64,000 nucleotides of DNA from Terriglobia bacterium (GTDB lineage: Bacteria; Acidobacteriota; Polarisedimenticolia; Polarisedimenticolales; JAIQFR01): contig JAIQFR010000006.1 of NCBI GenBank assembly GCA_020073205.1, forward strand, positions 21,122 to 85,121. The letters are read 5' to 3'. Position numbers and translations under genes: made by a program. The notes beneath the pieces were generated by a model, which saw only the letters and a list, made by a program, of their open reading frames with translations, had not been told where the DNA came from and did no database searches. This document shows positions 1 through 8,124 of the stretch, in pieces (position 1 is the first letter of the stretch; every line of letters starts with the position of its first letter).

Positions 1-708
1 CCTGAACGTGCCGGCGTCGCCCGGGAGGATCTCCGCGATTTGGGAGAGGTTCACCAGGTAGGCGCGGTGCGACCTGAAGAACGACGGATCGAGGGCGGCC
101 TCGAGCTCCGCCAGCGGCCGCTCGACGAGGAAGCGTCCCAGGGCGGTGTGCGCGAACACCAGCACGTCCTCCGCCTCGAACCAGAGGACGTCGGCGGGGT
201 CGAGCAGGACGATCTTCGCGCCGCGCCTTCCCGGGACCCTGAAGGGTCCTCCCTCGCGCGGGGCGGCCGGCCCGAGCGCGTCGGGGCGGGGGAGCCCCGC
301 GCGGATCTCCTCCAGGACCCGCAGCAGGTCGGGCGCGGCGGAGGCCTCCCGCCGGATCGCCTCCCGCGCCCGCTCGAGCGCGGCGGCGAACCGGCGGCGC
401 GCGAACGGCTTCAGGAGGTAGTCCAGCGAGTTCACCTCGAACGCCCGCACCGCATACTCGTCGTACGCCGTGGTGAAGACGACCCTCGGCACGTGGCGCA
501 CGCGCCGCAGGACCTCGAAGCCGTCGGCCTCGGGCATCTGGACGTCGAGGAAGCAGAGGTCCGGCCGCTCGCGGTCGATGAGGGCCACGGCGGACTTCCC
601 GTCGGCGGCCTCGCCGACCACCTCGACGTCGGGGTGCTCCTCGAGCAGCCGGCGGATCCGGTCCCGCGCCGGCTTCTCGTCGTCGACGATCGCGGCCCTC
701 AAGGTCAT
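1..708 (-). CDS. LytTR-family response regulator, C-terminus cut by window edge
   Basis: Cytoplasmic two-component response regulator that would bind promoter DNA when phosphorylated. It reads from an ATG at 708 for 236 codons to the window edge with no stop, so the last part of the DNA-binding domain is missing. Residues ~4-115 form a receiver domain: acidic pocket IVDDEKPARD, phospho-acceptor Asp in LCFLDVQMP, switch Thr in FTTAYDEYA and Lys in YLLKPF. From ~150 on the LytTR domain is visible (VLWFEAEDVLVF, FFRSHRAYLVN). Its ATG overlaps the stop of the upstream kinase gene (ATGA at 705-708), so the two are probably translationally coupled partners. Target genes cannot be seen. Confidence 0.93.
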   Translation of the reverse strand, partial: MTLRAAIVDDEKPARDRIRRLLEEHPDVEVVGEAADGKSAVALIDRERPDLCFLDVQMPEADGFEVLRRVRHVPRVVFTTAYDEYAVRAFEVNSLDYLLKPFARRRFAAALERAREAIRREASAAPDLLRVLEEIRAGLPRPDALGPAAPREGGPFRVPGRRGAKIVLLDPADVLWFEAEDVLVFAHTALGRFLVERPLAELEAALDPSFFRSHRAYLVNLSQIAEILPGDAGTFR

Positions 709-1835
709 CCCGCGATCACCTCCGCCTCGGCCGCGCCCCCCGGCTCGCCGCCGGCCGACTTCTCGGGCGCCGCGGGCATCGTCAGCCGTGCGATCGCGCC
801 CCGTCCCGAGGGACCGGGTTCGAGGACGAGGGAGGCACGCCCCGGATAGCACGCGGCGAGACGCTGACCGACGTTGGCGAGCCCGTGTCCGTCCCGGACC
901 GCGGGGACGGCCGTAGGGTCGAGACCCGCGCCGTCGTCGGCGACCTCGACGGACAGCGTGCCGTCGCGGACGCGGGCGCGGATGACCACGGTTCCGCCCG
1001 CTCCGACGGGCGCGATCCCGTGTCCGACCGCGTTCTCCACCAGCGGTTGGAGAATCAGGCCGGGGAGGCGCACCGAGCGGGCCTCCGGTTCCACGTCCCA
1101 GACCACGTTGAGCCGGTCGCCGTACCTCGCTCGCTCGATGTCGAGGTACCCCGCGACGAACTCCAGCTCTTCCTCGAGCGGCACCGGCCCCGCGTCGGCC
1201 ACCCGGAACGTGTAGCGGAACAGGTCGGCGAGCGTCTGCACCACCTCGTCGGCCTGGCCCGGATCCTCCTCCAAGAGGGACGAGATCGTGTTGAGCGTGT
1301 TGAAGAAGAAGTGCGGGTTGATCCGCGCCTGCAGCGCGGACAGCTCGGCCCTCGCCGCTGCCTCCTTGAGGTGGGCCTCGACGAGCCGGACCTCCTCGAC
1401 CTCACGCAGCGTCGCCTGGAGCCTCCACCTCAGGGTTTCGTAGGCGTGGACCATGCCGCCGATGACCAGGGCCAGGAGGCCGTTGATCGCGCCGATCGCC
1501 AGCGTCTGCCGGAGGTCGCGCAGGACGAAGAGAGGGAAGAAGTAGAGGACGATCGCGGTGCCGGCGATCGACCCCGAAAGGAGCGCGAGCCCCAGCAGGG
1601 CGAGTCGTGCCGCCGGCGCCAGGCCTCTGAGCCGCGGGTACAGGACCACCGACGCGATGAGCACCGTGAAGCCGACCACGTTGCCGAAGAGGATGCTGAT
1701 CCACAGGACCGTGGGCTCGAATCCTCCCTCGCGGAACGCGCCCACGGCGAGGCCCGTGGCGGTCCCGGCGGCGGTGTTGCTCGCAGCCCAGAGCGGGACT
1801 TGCAGCGCGAGGGGGAAGCCGTCGCGGCGGGTCAT
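705..1835 (-). CDS. LytS-type membrane sensor histidine kinase
   Basis: Membrane histidine kinase of 376 residues, the likely phosphodonor for the LytTR regulator that follows with a 4-bp overlap. Residues ~8-130 are hydrophobic with about four transmembrane segments; ~135-170 is a charged linker; the His_kinase domain follows, with phospho-acceptor His175 in RINPHFFFNTLNTI and an ATPase N-box in LQPLVENAVGHG. The ATG at 1835 was chosen because it overlaps the upstream gene's stop (ATGA); the reading frame stays open further upstream but only inside the phosphatase gene. The membrane part resembles the membrane part of that upstream phosphatase, which suggests a common input. Ligand unknown. 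Confidence 0.93.
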   Translation of the reverse strand: MTRRDGFPLALQVPLWAASNTAAGTATGLAVGAFREGGFEPTVLWISILFGNVVGFTVLIASVVLYPRLRGLAPAARLALLGLALLSGSIAGTAIVLYFFPLFVLRDLRQTLAIGAINGLLALVIGGMVHAYETLRWRLQATLREVEEVRLVEAHLKEAAARAELSALQARINPHFFFNTLNTISSLLEEDPGQADEVVQTLADLFRYTFRVADAGPVPLEEELEFVAGYLDIERARYGDRLNVVWDVEPEARSVRLPGLILQPLVENAVGHGIAPVGAGGTVVIRARVRDGTLSVEVADDGAGLDPTAVPAVRDGHGLANVGQRLAACYPGRASLVLEPGPSGRGAIARLTMPAAPEKSAGGEPGGAAEAEVIAG

Positions 1836-3088
1836 GTCGCGCGCGCGAGGACCAGGGTGACGTCGTCGTGCGGCGGGCGGCCGCGTCGCCAGAGCGTCAC
1901 TTTCTCGAGCACGGCCCAGAGGATCTCCTCGAGGTTCCGGTCGCGGTTCTCGGTCAGGATCCGGAGCAGCCGCTCCTCGCCGAACTCCTGTTCCTCCGCG
2001 TCCGGCGCCTCGATGACCCCGTCGGTGCAGAGGGCGAGGAGGTCCCCCTCCCGCAGCACGCACCTCCCCTCGCCGTAACGTGCGTCGCCGATGAGCCCGA
2101 TCGGGAGCCCGCCCTCCGAGAGGCGCGTCGCGCCGTCCTGTCCCAGGTGCAGCGGGGGGTAGTGCCCGGCGTTGCTGTAGGTGAGCGTCCGAGACCGCCC
2201 GTCGTAGTCGCCGTAGAACATCGTGGCGTAACGGGAGGCCGACGTGGAGCGGAGCAGCATCTCGTTCAGCCGCCGGTTGATCTCGCAGGGAGCGAGCGTC
2301 GGAAGGGCGAGGCTCCGCACCGAGGCCTGTAGGCCCGCCATCAGGAGCGCGGCCGGGATCCCCTTACCGGAGACGTCCGCGATCACGAGCCCCACCCGGT
2401 CCTCCGCGAACGGCAGGAAGTCGTAGAGGTCGCCCCCGACCCCCACCGCCGGCAGGCACGCTCCGGCGAGCTGCAGTCCTCGGATCTGCGGGACCGACCG
2501 CGGGAGCAGCTCCCGCTGGACTTCGCGGGCGATGGCCAGATCCCGCTCCATCGCCTCCTTGTCGCGCAGCACGCGGTACGACTCCTCGATCTGCCGCCTC
2601 ATCGAGTCGTAGGTGTGCAGGGCGATGCCGACGATGACGGCGAACGCGCCGTTCAGGAGCACGATGACCGCGACGGTCTTGGGCCGCGCGAGGGAGTACA
2701 GCGGCTGCGTCGCCAGGATCGCTACCGAGCCGAACACCGTGCCCGACAGCAGCGTGAGCACCTGGAGCGCCAGGCGCACCGCGATCGGGAGACGGGCGAA
2801 GTAGGGGAAGACGAGCCGCGCGGACGCGAGCGCGGTGAACCCGACCACCTCGGCGAAGAGGACGCTCTGTCGCAGCAGCGGAAGGAGCTCGGGCACCCCC
2901 CGCGTGAACGCGATCCCGAATCCGACCACCGCGCCGATCGCGGTCCAGCCCGCCGCCCAGGCCACCAGGAACCGGTACGGAGGGGCGGCCGAAGGCGTCA
3001 GGCCCGAGGCGACCAGCGCCGACGGCGCGAGCGCCGACGGCACCTCGGCGTTCGCGGAGGTCGGGATCGCCTGAGCGGTCTCGGTCAT
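1832..3088 (-). CDS. SpoIIE/RsbU-type PP2C phosphatase with N-terminal membrane domain
   Basis: Predicted serine/threonine phosphatase of the SpoIIE/RsbU class, which usually dephosphorylates anti-sigma-antagonist proteins. The protein has 418 residues: a Ser/Ala/Pro-rich start (~1-35), membrane segments (~38-160), a helical linker (~160-195) and the catalytic domain (~200-418). Metal-binding motifs are visible: GVGGDLYDF, VIADVSGKGIPAALL, CTDGVIEAP and DDVTLVLA. Start chosen at the ATG at 3088 because GGAG lies 6 nt upstream; an upstream in-frame start at 3115 lacks this. It is the first gene of the phosphatase-kinase-regulator operon. No STAS or RsbW-like partner lies in the window, so its substrate is unknown. 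Confidence 0.92.
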   Translation of the reverse strand: MTETAQAIPTSANAEVPSALAPSALVASGLTPSAAPPYRFLVAWAAGWTAIGAVVGFGIAFTRGVPELLPLLRQSVLFAEVVGFTALASARLVFPYFARLPIAVRLALQVLTLLSGTVFGSVAILATQPLYSLARPKTVAVIVLLNGAFAVIVGIALHTYDSMRRQIEESYRVLRDKEAMERDLAIAREVQRELLPRSVPQIRGLQLAGACLPAVGVGGDLYDFLPFAEDRVGLVIADVSGKGIPAALLMAGLQASVRSLALPTLAPCEINRRLNEMLLRSTSASRYATMFYGDYDGRSRTLTYSNAGHYPPLHLGQDGATRLSEGGLPIGLIGDARYGEGRCVLREGDLLALCTDGVIEAPDAEEQEFGEERLLRILTENRDRNLEEILWAVLEKVTLWRRGRPPHDDVTLVLARAT

Positions 3089-3176
3089 TCCGTGCTCCGT
3101 GAGACCGGTCCCCACATGCCCATGATACGCTCGGCGACCCCGCCGGGCTTCGTCTCGATGGTAACGGTTTCGTCGG

Positions 3177-3887
3177 TCAGTTCAGGCCGGGCCCGCCGTC
3201 GTCGGTCGAACGGAGCGCCTTGAGGCGCAGGACCCGCGTTAGGATGTCGTCGAGCAGCGCCGAGGCGCGGCGGTGCCTCTCCCTGAGGTCGCCCTCCTCG
3301 AGGAGCGATTGCCGCACTGCGGGCTCCACCGGGAGATTCGCGCAGGCGCCGTTGACCGCGGTCTCGAACGGGATGCGATCGTCCAGCACGGCGCTCGCAT
3401 CCGTCCGGTCCGTCAACTCCCGCATCAGGCAGCCGTGGGAGGCGAGGAGGTCGAGCTTTGCCGCGTGGATCGACGGCTCCGACTCGTCCACCGCCGACTC
3501 GGCGAGCGGCTGCACCCGGACCAGCCGGTACGGCTTCGACCCGACGACCTCCCCGAACGCCACGCGCTGGAGCCCGACGAGTCGCAGATTGAACTTGCCG
3601 TCCGGGAGGCGCTCCAAGTCCTCGATCCGACCGAGGGTCCCGGTCTCGTGGAACGCGGGCTCCCCCTCGTAGCTCGCCTCCCATCCCGGCCGCAGCAGCG
3701 CCACCGCGATCAGGCCCTCGCTGGCGACCGCGTCTCGCACCATCGCCCGGTAGCGCGGCTCGAACACGTGGAGAGGGAGGATCGTGCGCGGGAAGAACAC
3801 GACGCCGGGAAGCGGGAAGACCGGTACCAGCCCGGAAGGCGACACGCACTCGGGAGCCGGTGGCGCCGCAGGCCGGGGAGGCTTCAT
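3177..3887 (-). CDS. Lon N-terminal (substrate-binding) domain protein
   Basis: Stand-alone protein of 236 residues matching the N-terminal PUA-like domain of Lon protease, without the AAA+ or protease domains. Recognisable features are the family opening VPVFPLPGVVFFPRTILPLH followed by VFEPRYRAMV, the Gly-rich GTLGRIEDLERLPDGK and the LRLVGLQRV strand. In other bacteria such proteins are assumed to bind unfolded polypeptides or act as adaptors; no enzymatic residues are visible. It lies 15 bp downstream of the rhodanese-methyltransferase gene on the same strand and may be co-transcribed with it. Confidence 0.88.
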   Translation of the reverse strand: MKPPRPAAPPAPECVSPSGLVPVFPLPGVVFFPRTILPLHVFEPRYRAMVRDAVASEGLIAVALLRPGWEASYEGEPAFHETGTLGRIEDLERLPDGKFNLRLVGLQRVAFGEVVGSKPYRLVRVQPLAESAVDESEPSIHAAKLDLLASHGCLMRELTDRTDASAVLDDRIPFETAVNGACANLPVEPAVRQSLLEEGDLRERHRRASALLDDILTRVLRLKALRSTDDGGPGLN

Positions 3888-3902
3888 GCGGCGATTATAC
3901 GG

Positions 3903-4787
3903 TCAGAGGCCGGCGGGCCTGCGTGCGACGATCCCGGCGATCGCCCGAGCCGGCCTCCCCGGTCCCGCGGGCTCGACCTCCTCGCGGAGGCGCAGGATCT
4001 CCCAGTCGTCGAACACCTGCTTGAGCTCTCCCGGCCTCAACAGGTGGGCGGGATCGATCGGCCGGCCGAGGCGAGTGTGCTCCGTCGTGTACGTCTGGAA
4101 GACGACCACGCCGCCGGCCTTGAGCCCCTCGCGGATGTCGTTGAACAGCGGCCGGTGCAGGAAGTTGAACACCGCGATCACGTCGTACGTCTCGAGGGGG
4201 ATGATGTAGGTCCCGTCCTCGACGTTCCCGACGACGCCTCGAATCGGCGCGCCGAGCCTGCGCGCCGCCGAGCGCGCCACCCGCACGGCGTCCGGGTCGA
4301 CGTCGACGCCGTCCACGTCGAATCCCCGGGTGGCGAGATAGATGGCGTTGCGTCCCTCGCCCATGGCGACGTCGAGGGCGAGGCCCTTCGGGAGGAGGTG
4401 GAAGTTCTCGATCAGGAATCGCTCCGGAGAGATCGGATGCACGTGGCGCCCGTTCCCGTCCATCCCCGACGCGACGGGTCCCGGCCAAGCCTCGATCCCG
4501 CCGCGCACGTCGAACAGGGAGGTCACGCCCTGCTCCGCGAGGAAACGGCAAGCCGAAGCGGAGCGGACGCCGTACTCGCAGATGACGGCGAGCGGGACCC
4601 CGCTGTTGGGGACCTCGCTCGCGCGACTCACGAGCTCCTGGAGGGGGATCAGCACGGACCCGGGGATGTGCTTCGCCTCGAACTCGGTCTCGGTCCGGAC
4701 GTCGAGGAGCGAAAGCGGCTCGCCCATGGCGAGCCTTCGGTATAGCTCGTCTCCGTCGATCGTGTCCCAGCGCGGCGTGCGGCTCAA
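3903..4787 (-). CDS. Rhodanese - SAM-dependent methyltransferase fusion
   Basis: Two-domain cytoplasmic enzyme. Residues ~5-115 are a rhodanese domain (LLDVRTETEFEAKHIPGSV; active-site loop CEYGVRS with the catalytic Cys). Residues ~130-290 are a class I methyltransferase similar to TehB (LDVAMGEGRNAIYLA, then acidic VDGVDVDPDAV). The rhodanese could carry persulfide and the second domain methylate a thiol, metalloid or other small acceptor; this coupling is inference. Start set at TTG 4787, which has GGGGGAG 5 nt upstream; a longer frame to 4859 also needs a TTG but has no such site. 294 residues. The Lon-N-domain gene follows. Confidence 0.85.
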   Translation of the reverse strand: MSRTPRWDTIDGDELYRRLAMGEPLSLLDVRTETEFEAKHIPGSVLIPLQELVSRASEVPNSGVPLAVICEYGVRSASACRFLAEQGVTSLFDVRGGIEAWPGPVASGMDGNGRHVHPISPERFLIENFHLLPKGLALDVAMGEGRNAIYLATRGFDVDGVDVDPDAVRVARSAARRLGAPIRGVVGNVEDGTYIIPLETYDVIAVFNFLHRPLFNDIREGLKAGGVVVFQTYTTEHTRLGRPIDPAHLLRPGELKQVFDDWEILRLREEVEPAGPGRPARAIAGIVARRPAGL

Positions 4788-4890
4788 TCGTGCTCCCCCG
4801 CGATGACCCAGGGTCAATATAGCCAATCGATCGCGAGAGCGCCGCACGACGCGGGCCAATAAAGGTTCTAATTCCTCAAGAAGCTTCGAG

Positions 4891-5541
4891 TCAATCGGGC
4901 CACGGGCAATCGGAGCGGAGGCCGCAGCGGTCGCACGCCGGCTTCCGCGCGCCGCAGACTCCGCGTCCGTGCCAGATCAGGGCGTGCGACGCGAAGGTCC
5001 AGTCGTTCTCGGGCAGGAGCGCCATCAGGTCACGCTCGATACGGTCGGGTTCGGTTTCCCGGCTCAGGTCGAGCCGCCCCGAGAGCCTCGCGACGTGCGT
5101 GTCCACGGTGATCGCCGGCCGGCCCCACCAGGTGCCGAGGAGCACGTTCGCCGTCTTCCGTCCGACCCCAGGCAGGAGCACCAGGTCCTCCACCCGGTCC
5201 GGCACCTCCCCGCCGTGGCGCTCGAGGAGCGCCTTCCCGAGGCCGACCAGGGACTTCGCCTTGTTCCGGAAGAAGCCGGTGCTCCGGACCGCCTCCTCGA
5301 CCTCGGAGAGGTCCGCGCCCGCGTAGTCGGCCGCGGTGGGGTATCGGCGGAACAGAGCGGGCGTGACCCGGTTCACCCGCTCGTCGGTGCACTGCGCGGA
5401 CAGGATCGTCGCCACGAGCAGCTCCAGCGGGTTGCGGTGCGCGAGCGCGCACGTCGCTCCGGGATACAGCCGCTGAAGCCCTAGGACGATCCTCGCCGCG
5501 CGCGCCTTCCGCGCGGACGCCGACTCACGTCCCCGCGCCAT
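4891..5541 (-). CDS. nth: Endonuclease III (DNA glycosylase/AP lyase)
   Basis: Base-excision repair enzyme that removes oxidised pyrimidines and cleaves the abasic site. Length 216 residues, usual for Nth. Seen: helix-hairpin-helix LLPGVGRKTANVLLG containing the catalytic Lys, catalytic Asp in ITVDTHVARLSGRL, and the C-terminal 4Fe-4S ligands in C-x6-C-x2-C-x5-C spacing (CGARKPACDRCGLRSDC). The ATG at 5541 has GGGAGG 5 nt upstream. The gene overlaps the end of polX by 17 bp, joining two repair enzymes in one operon. Confidence 0.97.
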   Translation of the reverse strand: MARGRESASARKARAARIVLGLQRLYPGATCALAHRNPLELLVATILSAQCTDERVNRVTPALFRRYPTAADYAGADLSEVEEAVRSTGFFRNKAKSLVGLGKALLERHGGEVPDRVEDLVLLPGVGRKTANVLLGTWWGRPAITVDTHVARLSGRLDLSRETEPDRIERDLMALLPENDWTFASHALIWHGRGVCGARKPACDRCGLRSDCPWPD

Positions 5542-7312
5542 GCCTTCCTCCCTTCCGACGTTTGTCGGGCGGCGGCGCCTTCGACGCCCCCTTTCGCCTC
5601 GCGGCCAGCCAGTTCAGCAGGCGGTCGAGAGGCCAGGCGTTCAGCACGTCGTCGGACGTGCACCATCCCTTCCTCGCGATCCCGACGCCGTAGCCGATGT
5701 CGGAAAGGCCGGCGACGTCGTGGGCGTCCGGGTTCACGCTCGTCTTCATTCCCCGCGCGAGGCCGTAGCGAAGCGCGGGAGGATCGAGATCGAGCCGCTG
5801 CGGGTGGGAGTTGATCTCCACCGCGACGCCTCGGTCCGCCGCGGCTTCGAGGATCCGGTGCAGCTCGAGGGGATACGGGTCGCGGTAGAGCAGGAGGCGG
5901 CCGGTGACGTGGCCGAGGGTGTCCACGAAGGGATTCGAGGCCGCCCGCAGCAGTCGCTCCGTCTGCTCCTCGGCGCCGAGATTGAACCGGCTGTGGACCG
6001 ATGCGACCACGTACTCGAACGAGGCCAGGAACTCGTCGGGGAAGTCCAGGCTCCCGTCGGCGAGGATGTCCACCTCGACCCCCTTCAGGATGCGCGGGCC
6101 GCCGGGTCGGGAGTTGAGGGCGTCGATCTCCGCCCACTGCTCCCGGAATCGCTCGGCCGACAGGCCGCCGGCGTAGGCCGCCGCCCGCGAGTGGTCGCAC
6201 ATCCCGAGGTAGGTCATCCCGAGGGCACGGGCCCCTTCGGCCATCTCCTCGAGGGTCGCGAGCCCGTCCGACCAGTTCGAGTGGCAGTGCAGTATGCCGT
6301 GGAGTTCGCCGCGCTCCACGAGGCGCGGGAGCCGCCCGGCCTCCGCGGCCTCGATCTCCCCCTGGTCCTCCCGCAGCTCGGGAGGGATCCACGGGAGACC
6401 GAGAGCGCCGTAGATCTCCGCCTCGTCCCGGCAGGCGACGGTGCCTCCGTCCGCGTCGCGGGTCAGCGCGTACTCGTTGAGCTTGAGCCCCAGCCTCTGG
6501 GCCCTCCCGCGGAGCGCGATGTTGTGCGCCTTGCTCCCCGTGAAGTACGCCAGCGCGAAGGGGAAGGAAGCGTCGGGCACCACCCGAAGATCGGCGGTGG
6601 GACCGGCGGCGAGGCGAACGCTGCACTTGGTCGGGCCGCGCCCCGTCACCTCGAGGACGCCGGGGTCCGCCGCGAAGGCCTCCATCACCGGGGCCGAGTC
6701 CGCGGCCGCCGCCACGACGTCGATGTCCTTCGAGGTCTCGCACCGCCGCCTCACCGACCCCGCCGTCTCCGCCCGGATCACGCCGGGGGCGGCGCGGACC
6801 GCCGCCAGGAGCCGGCCGGCCTCCGGCCGGACCACGGGCTGGAGGAACCTGCCCGCGTGCACCCTGAGCCGCTCGATCCCGTCGAGGATCTTCCGCTCGG
6901 ACGCCTCGCCGAATCCGGGAAGGTCCCTGAGGCGTCCCCGGCGGCACGCGTCCTCGAGCTCGTCGAGCGTCGCGATGCCGAGCGTGATGTGGATCGCCCG
7001 CGCCTTCTTCGGGCCGAGCCCGGGGATCCCGAGCCACAGGAGCATCCCCGGCGGGACCTGCCCGCGGAGCGATTCGAGGTAGGGCAGCGAGCCGGTCCGG
7101 GTCAGTGCCGAGATCTTCTCCACGAGGGCCGGACCGATCCCCTTCAGCCTCGCGATCTCGCCCGTGGCCACGAGGTCCCCTAGGTCCGCGTCGAGCCCGC
7201 GCACGAGCCGCGCCGCGTTCCCGTACGCCCGGCCCTTGAACGGGTTCTCGCCGAGGAGGTCGAGCAGGAGCGCGATCTCGTCGAGGGCGTCGGCGACGCC
7301 GGCCCGGTCCAT
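5525..7312 (-). CDS. polX: PolX-family DNA polymerase / PHP nuclease
   Basis: Bacterial X-family DNA polymerase (595 residues, a usual length) for short-gap filling in base-excision repair. N-terminal ~1-130: helix-hairpin-helix segments (LKGIGPALVEKI, WLGIPGLGPKKAR). Middle: nucleotidyltransferase core with GSVRRRCETSKDIDVV, the DxD metal ligands, and a further Asp in TADLRVV. C-terminal ~330-570: PHP domain with metal-binding motifs GILHCHSNWSDG and MCDHSRAAAY, expected to give 3'-5' exonuclease or AP-endonuclease activity. It lies 3 bp after the reductase gene and overlaps nth, so reductase, polX and nth look like one transcript. Confidence 0.96.
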   Translation of the reverse strand: MDRAGVADALDEIALLLDLLGENPFKGRAYGNAARLVRGLDADLGDLVATGEIARLKGIGPALVEKISALTRTGSLPYLESLRGQVPPGMLLWLGIPGLGPKKARAIHITLGIATLDELEDACRRGRLRDLPGFGEASERKILDGIERLRVHAGRFLQPVVRPEAGRLLAAVRAAPGVIRAETAGSVRRRCETSKDIDVVAAAADSAPVMEAFAADPGVLEVTGRGPTKCSVRLAAGPTADLRVVPDASFPFALAYFTGSKAHNIALRGRAQRLGLKLNEYALTRDADGGTVACRDEAEIYGALGLPWIPPELREDQGEIEAAEAGRLPRLVERGELHGILHCHSNWSDGLATLEEMAEGARALGMTYLGMCDHSRAAAYAGGLSAERFREQWAEIDALNSRPGGPRILKGVEVDILADGSLDFPDEFLASFEYVVASVHSRFNLGAEEQTERLLRAASNPFVDTLGHVTGRLLLYRDPYPLELHRILEAAADRGVAVEINSHPQRLDLDPPALRYGLARGMKTSVNPDAHDVAGLSDIGYGVGIARKGWCTSDDVLNAWPLDRLLNWLAARRKGASKAPPPDKRRKGGRHGAGT

Positions 7313-7315
7313 CGC

Positions 7316-7996
7316 TCAGCGCTCGACCGCCCAGCGAAGGTAGACCTCGTCGCCGTGGCGCTCCAGGCTCACGAGTCGGAGCCGACGCCGGGCGTCCATC
7401 CCGAACCCCTCCCCCTCGAGGAGCGTCGGCGCGAGGCTCCCGCCCAGGAGGCTCGGAGCGACGGTCACGTACAGCTCGTCCACGAGATCGGCCGCGACGA
7501 ACCCCCAATTCAGTTCGCCGCCCCCCTCGACCAGCAGGCGCCCGACCCCGCGCCGCGTAAGACGGCGGAGCAGCTCGACGAGGTCCACGCGCCCGCGCCC
7601 GAGGCTCCAAACCTCCGCGCGCTCCGCGAGGACCGCGACCCGGTCGGCGGGCGCCTCCTCCACCGTGGCGACGATCCGTCCCGCCGCGTGCCGGTCGCGG
7701 AAGAACCGGCTCATCGGGTCGAGCCCGGCGCTGGCGGTGACGACGACGTTCAGGAGACCGTCGGGCTTCCCCAGGGAGCGGCGGTGGGCCGCCATCTCGG
7801 GGTCTCGGACGTGGAGCGGGGGATCGTCCGCCCTCAGGGTCCCGGCTCCGACCAGGACCGCGTCGGATTCCGCCCGGAGCCTGTCCATGGTCTTCCGGTC
7901 GAGCGCGGAGGTGAAGGTAGGGTATTCCCGCGCGGCCGACGTGATCTTCCCGTCGGCCGTCATCGCCATGTTCAGGGTCACGTACGGGCGATCCAA
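7316..7996 (-). CDS. RibD C-terminal-type pyrimidine/dihydrofolate reductase-fold protein
   Basis: NADPH-dependent reductase of the RibD C-terminal fold, here without the N-terminal deaminase (226 residues). Family motifs: [13 protein letters not shown], the [19 protein letters not shown] block, VEGGGELNW and [14 protein letters not shown]. Stand-alone members often act as diaminohydroxyphosphoribosylaminopyrimidine or similar riboflavin-pathway reductases, but no other rib gene is nearby and the substrate is not certain. Start is a TTG at 7996 with GGGGGAG only 3 nt away; a later start cannot be excluded. First gene of the polX-nth transcript and divergent from the M16 peptidase gene. Confidence 0.88.
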   Translation of the reverse strand: MDRPYVTLNMAMTADGKITSAAREYPTFTSALDRKTMDRLRAESDAVLVGAGTLRADDPPLHVRDPEMAAHRRSLGKPDGLLNVVVTASAGLDPMSRFFRDRHAAGRIVATVEEAPADRVAVLAERAEVWSLGRGRVDLVELLRRLTRRGVGRLLVEGGGELNWGFVAADLVDELYVTVAPSLLGGSLAPTLLEGEGFGMDARRRLRLVSLERHGDEVYLRWAVER

Positions 7997-8124
7997 CGTC
8001 TCCCCCGGAGCCGTAGCATTCTACTCCTTGAAACACCGCGCCGATTCGGGCGTAATGAAGCTCCCGGAATCCGGGTGAGCGGACGGAAGGTCTCGTGCGC
8101 CCGCCCGGTCCCATGGAGGATTCG

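Noticed and set aside
8028-8058. TTGAAA...TAATGA as promoter of the M16 gene
   Set aside because: The spacer is 19 bp and the -10 box match is poor.
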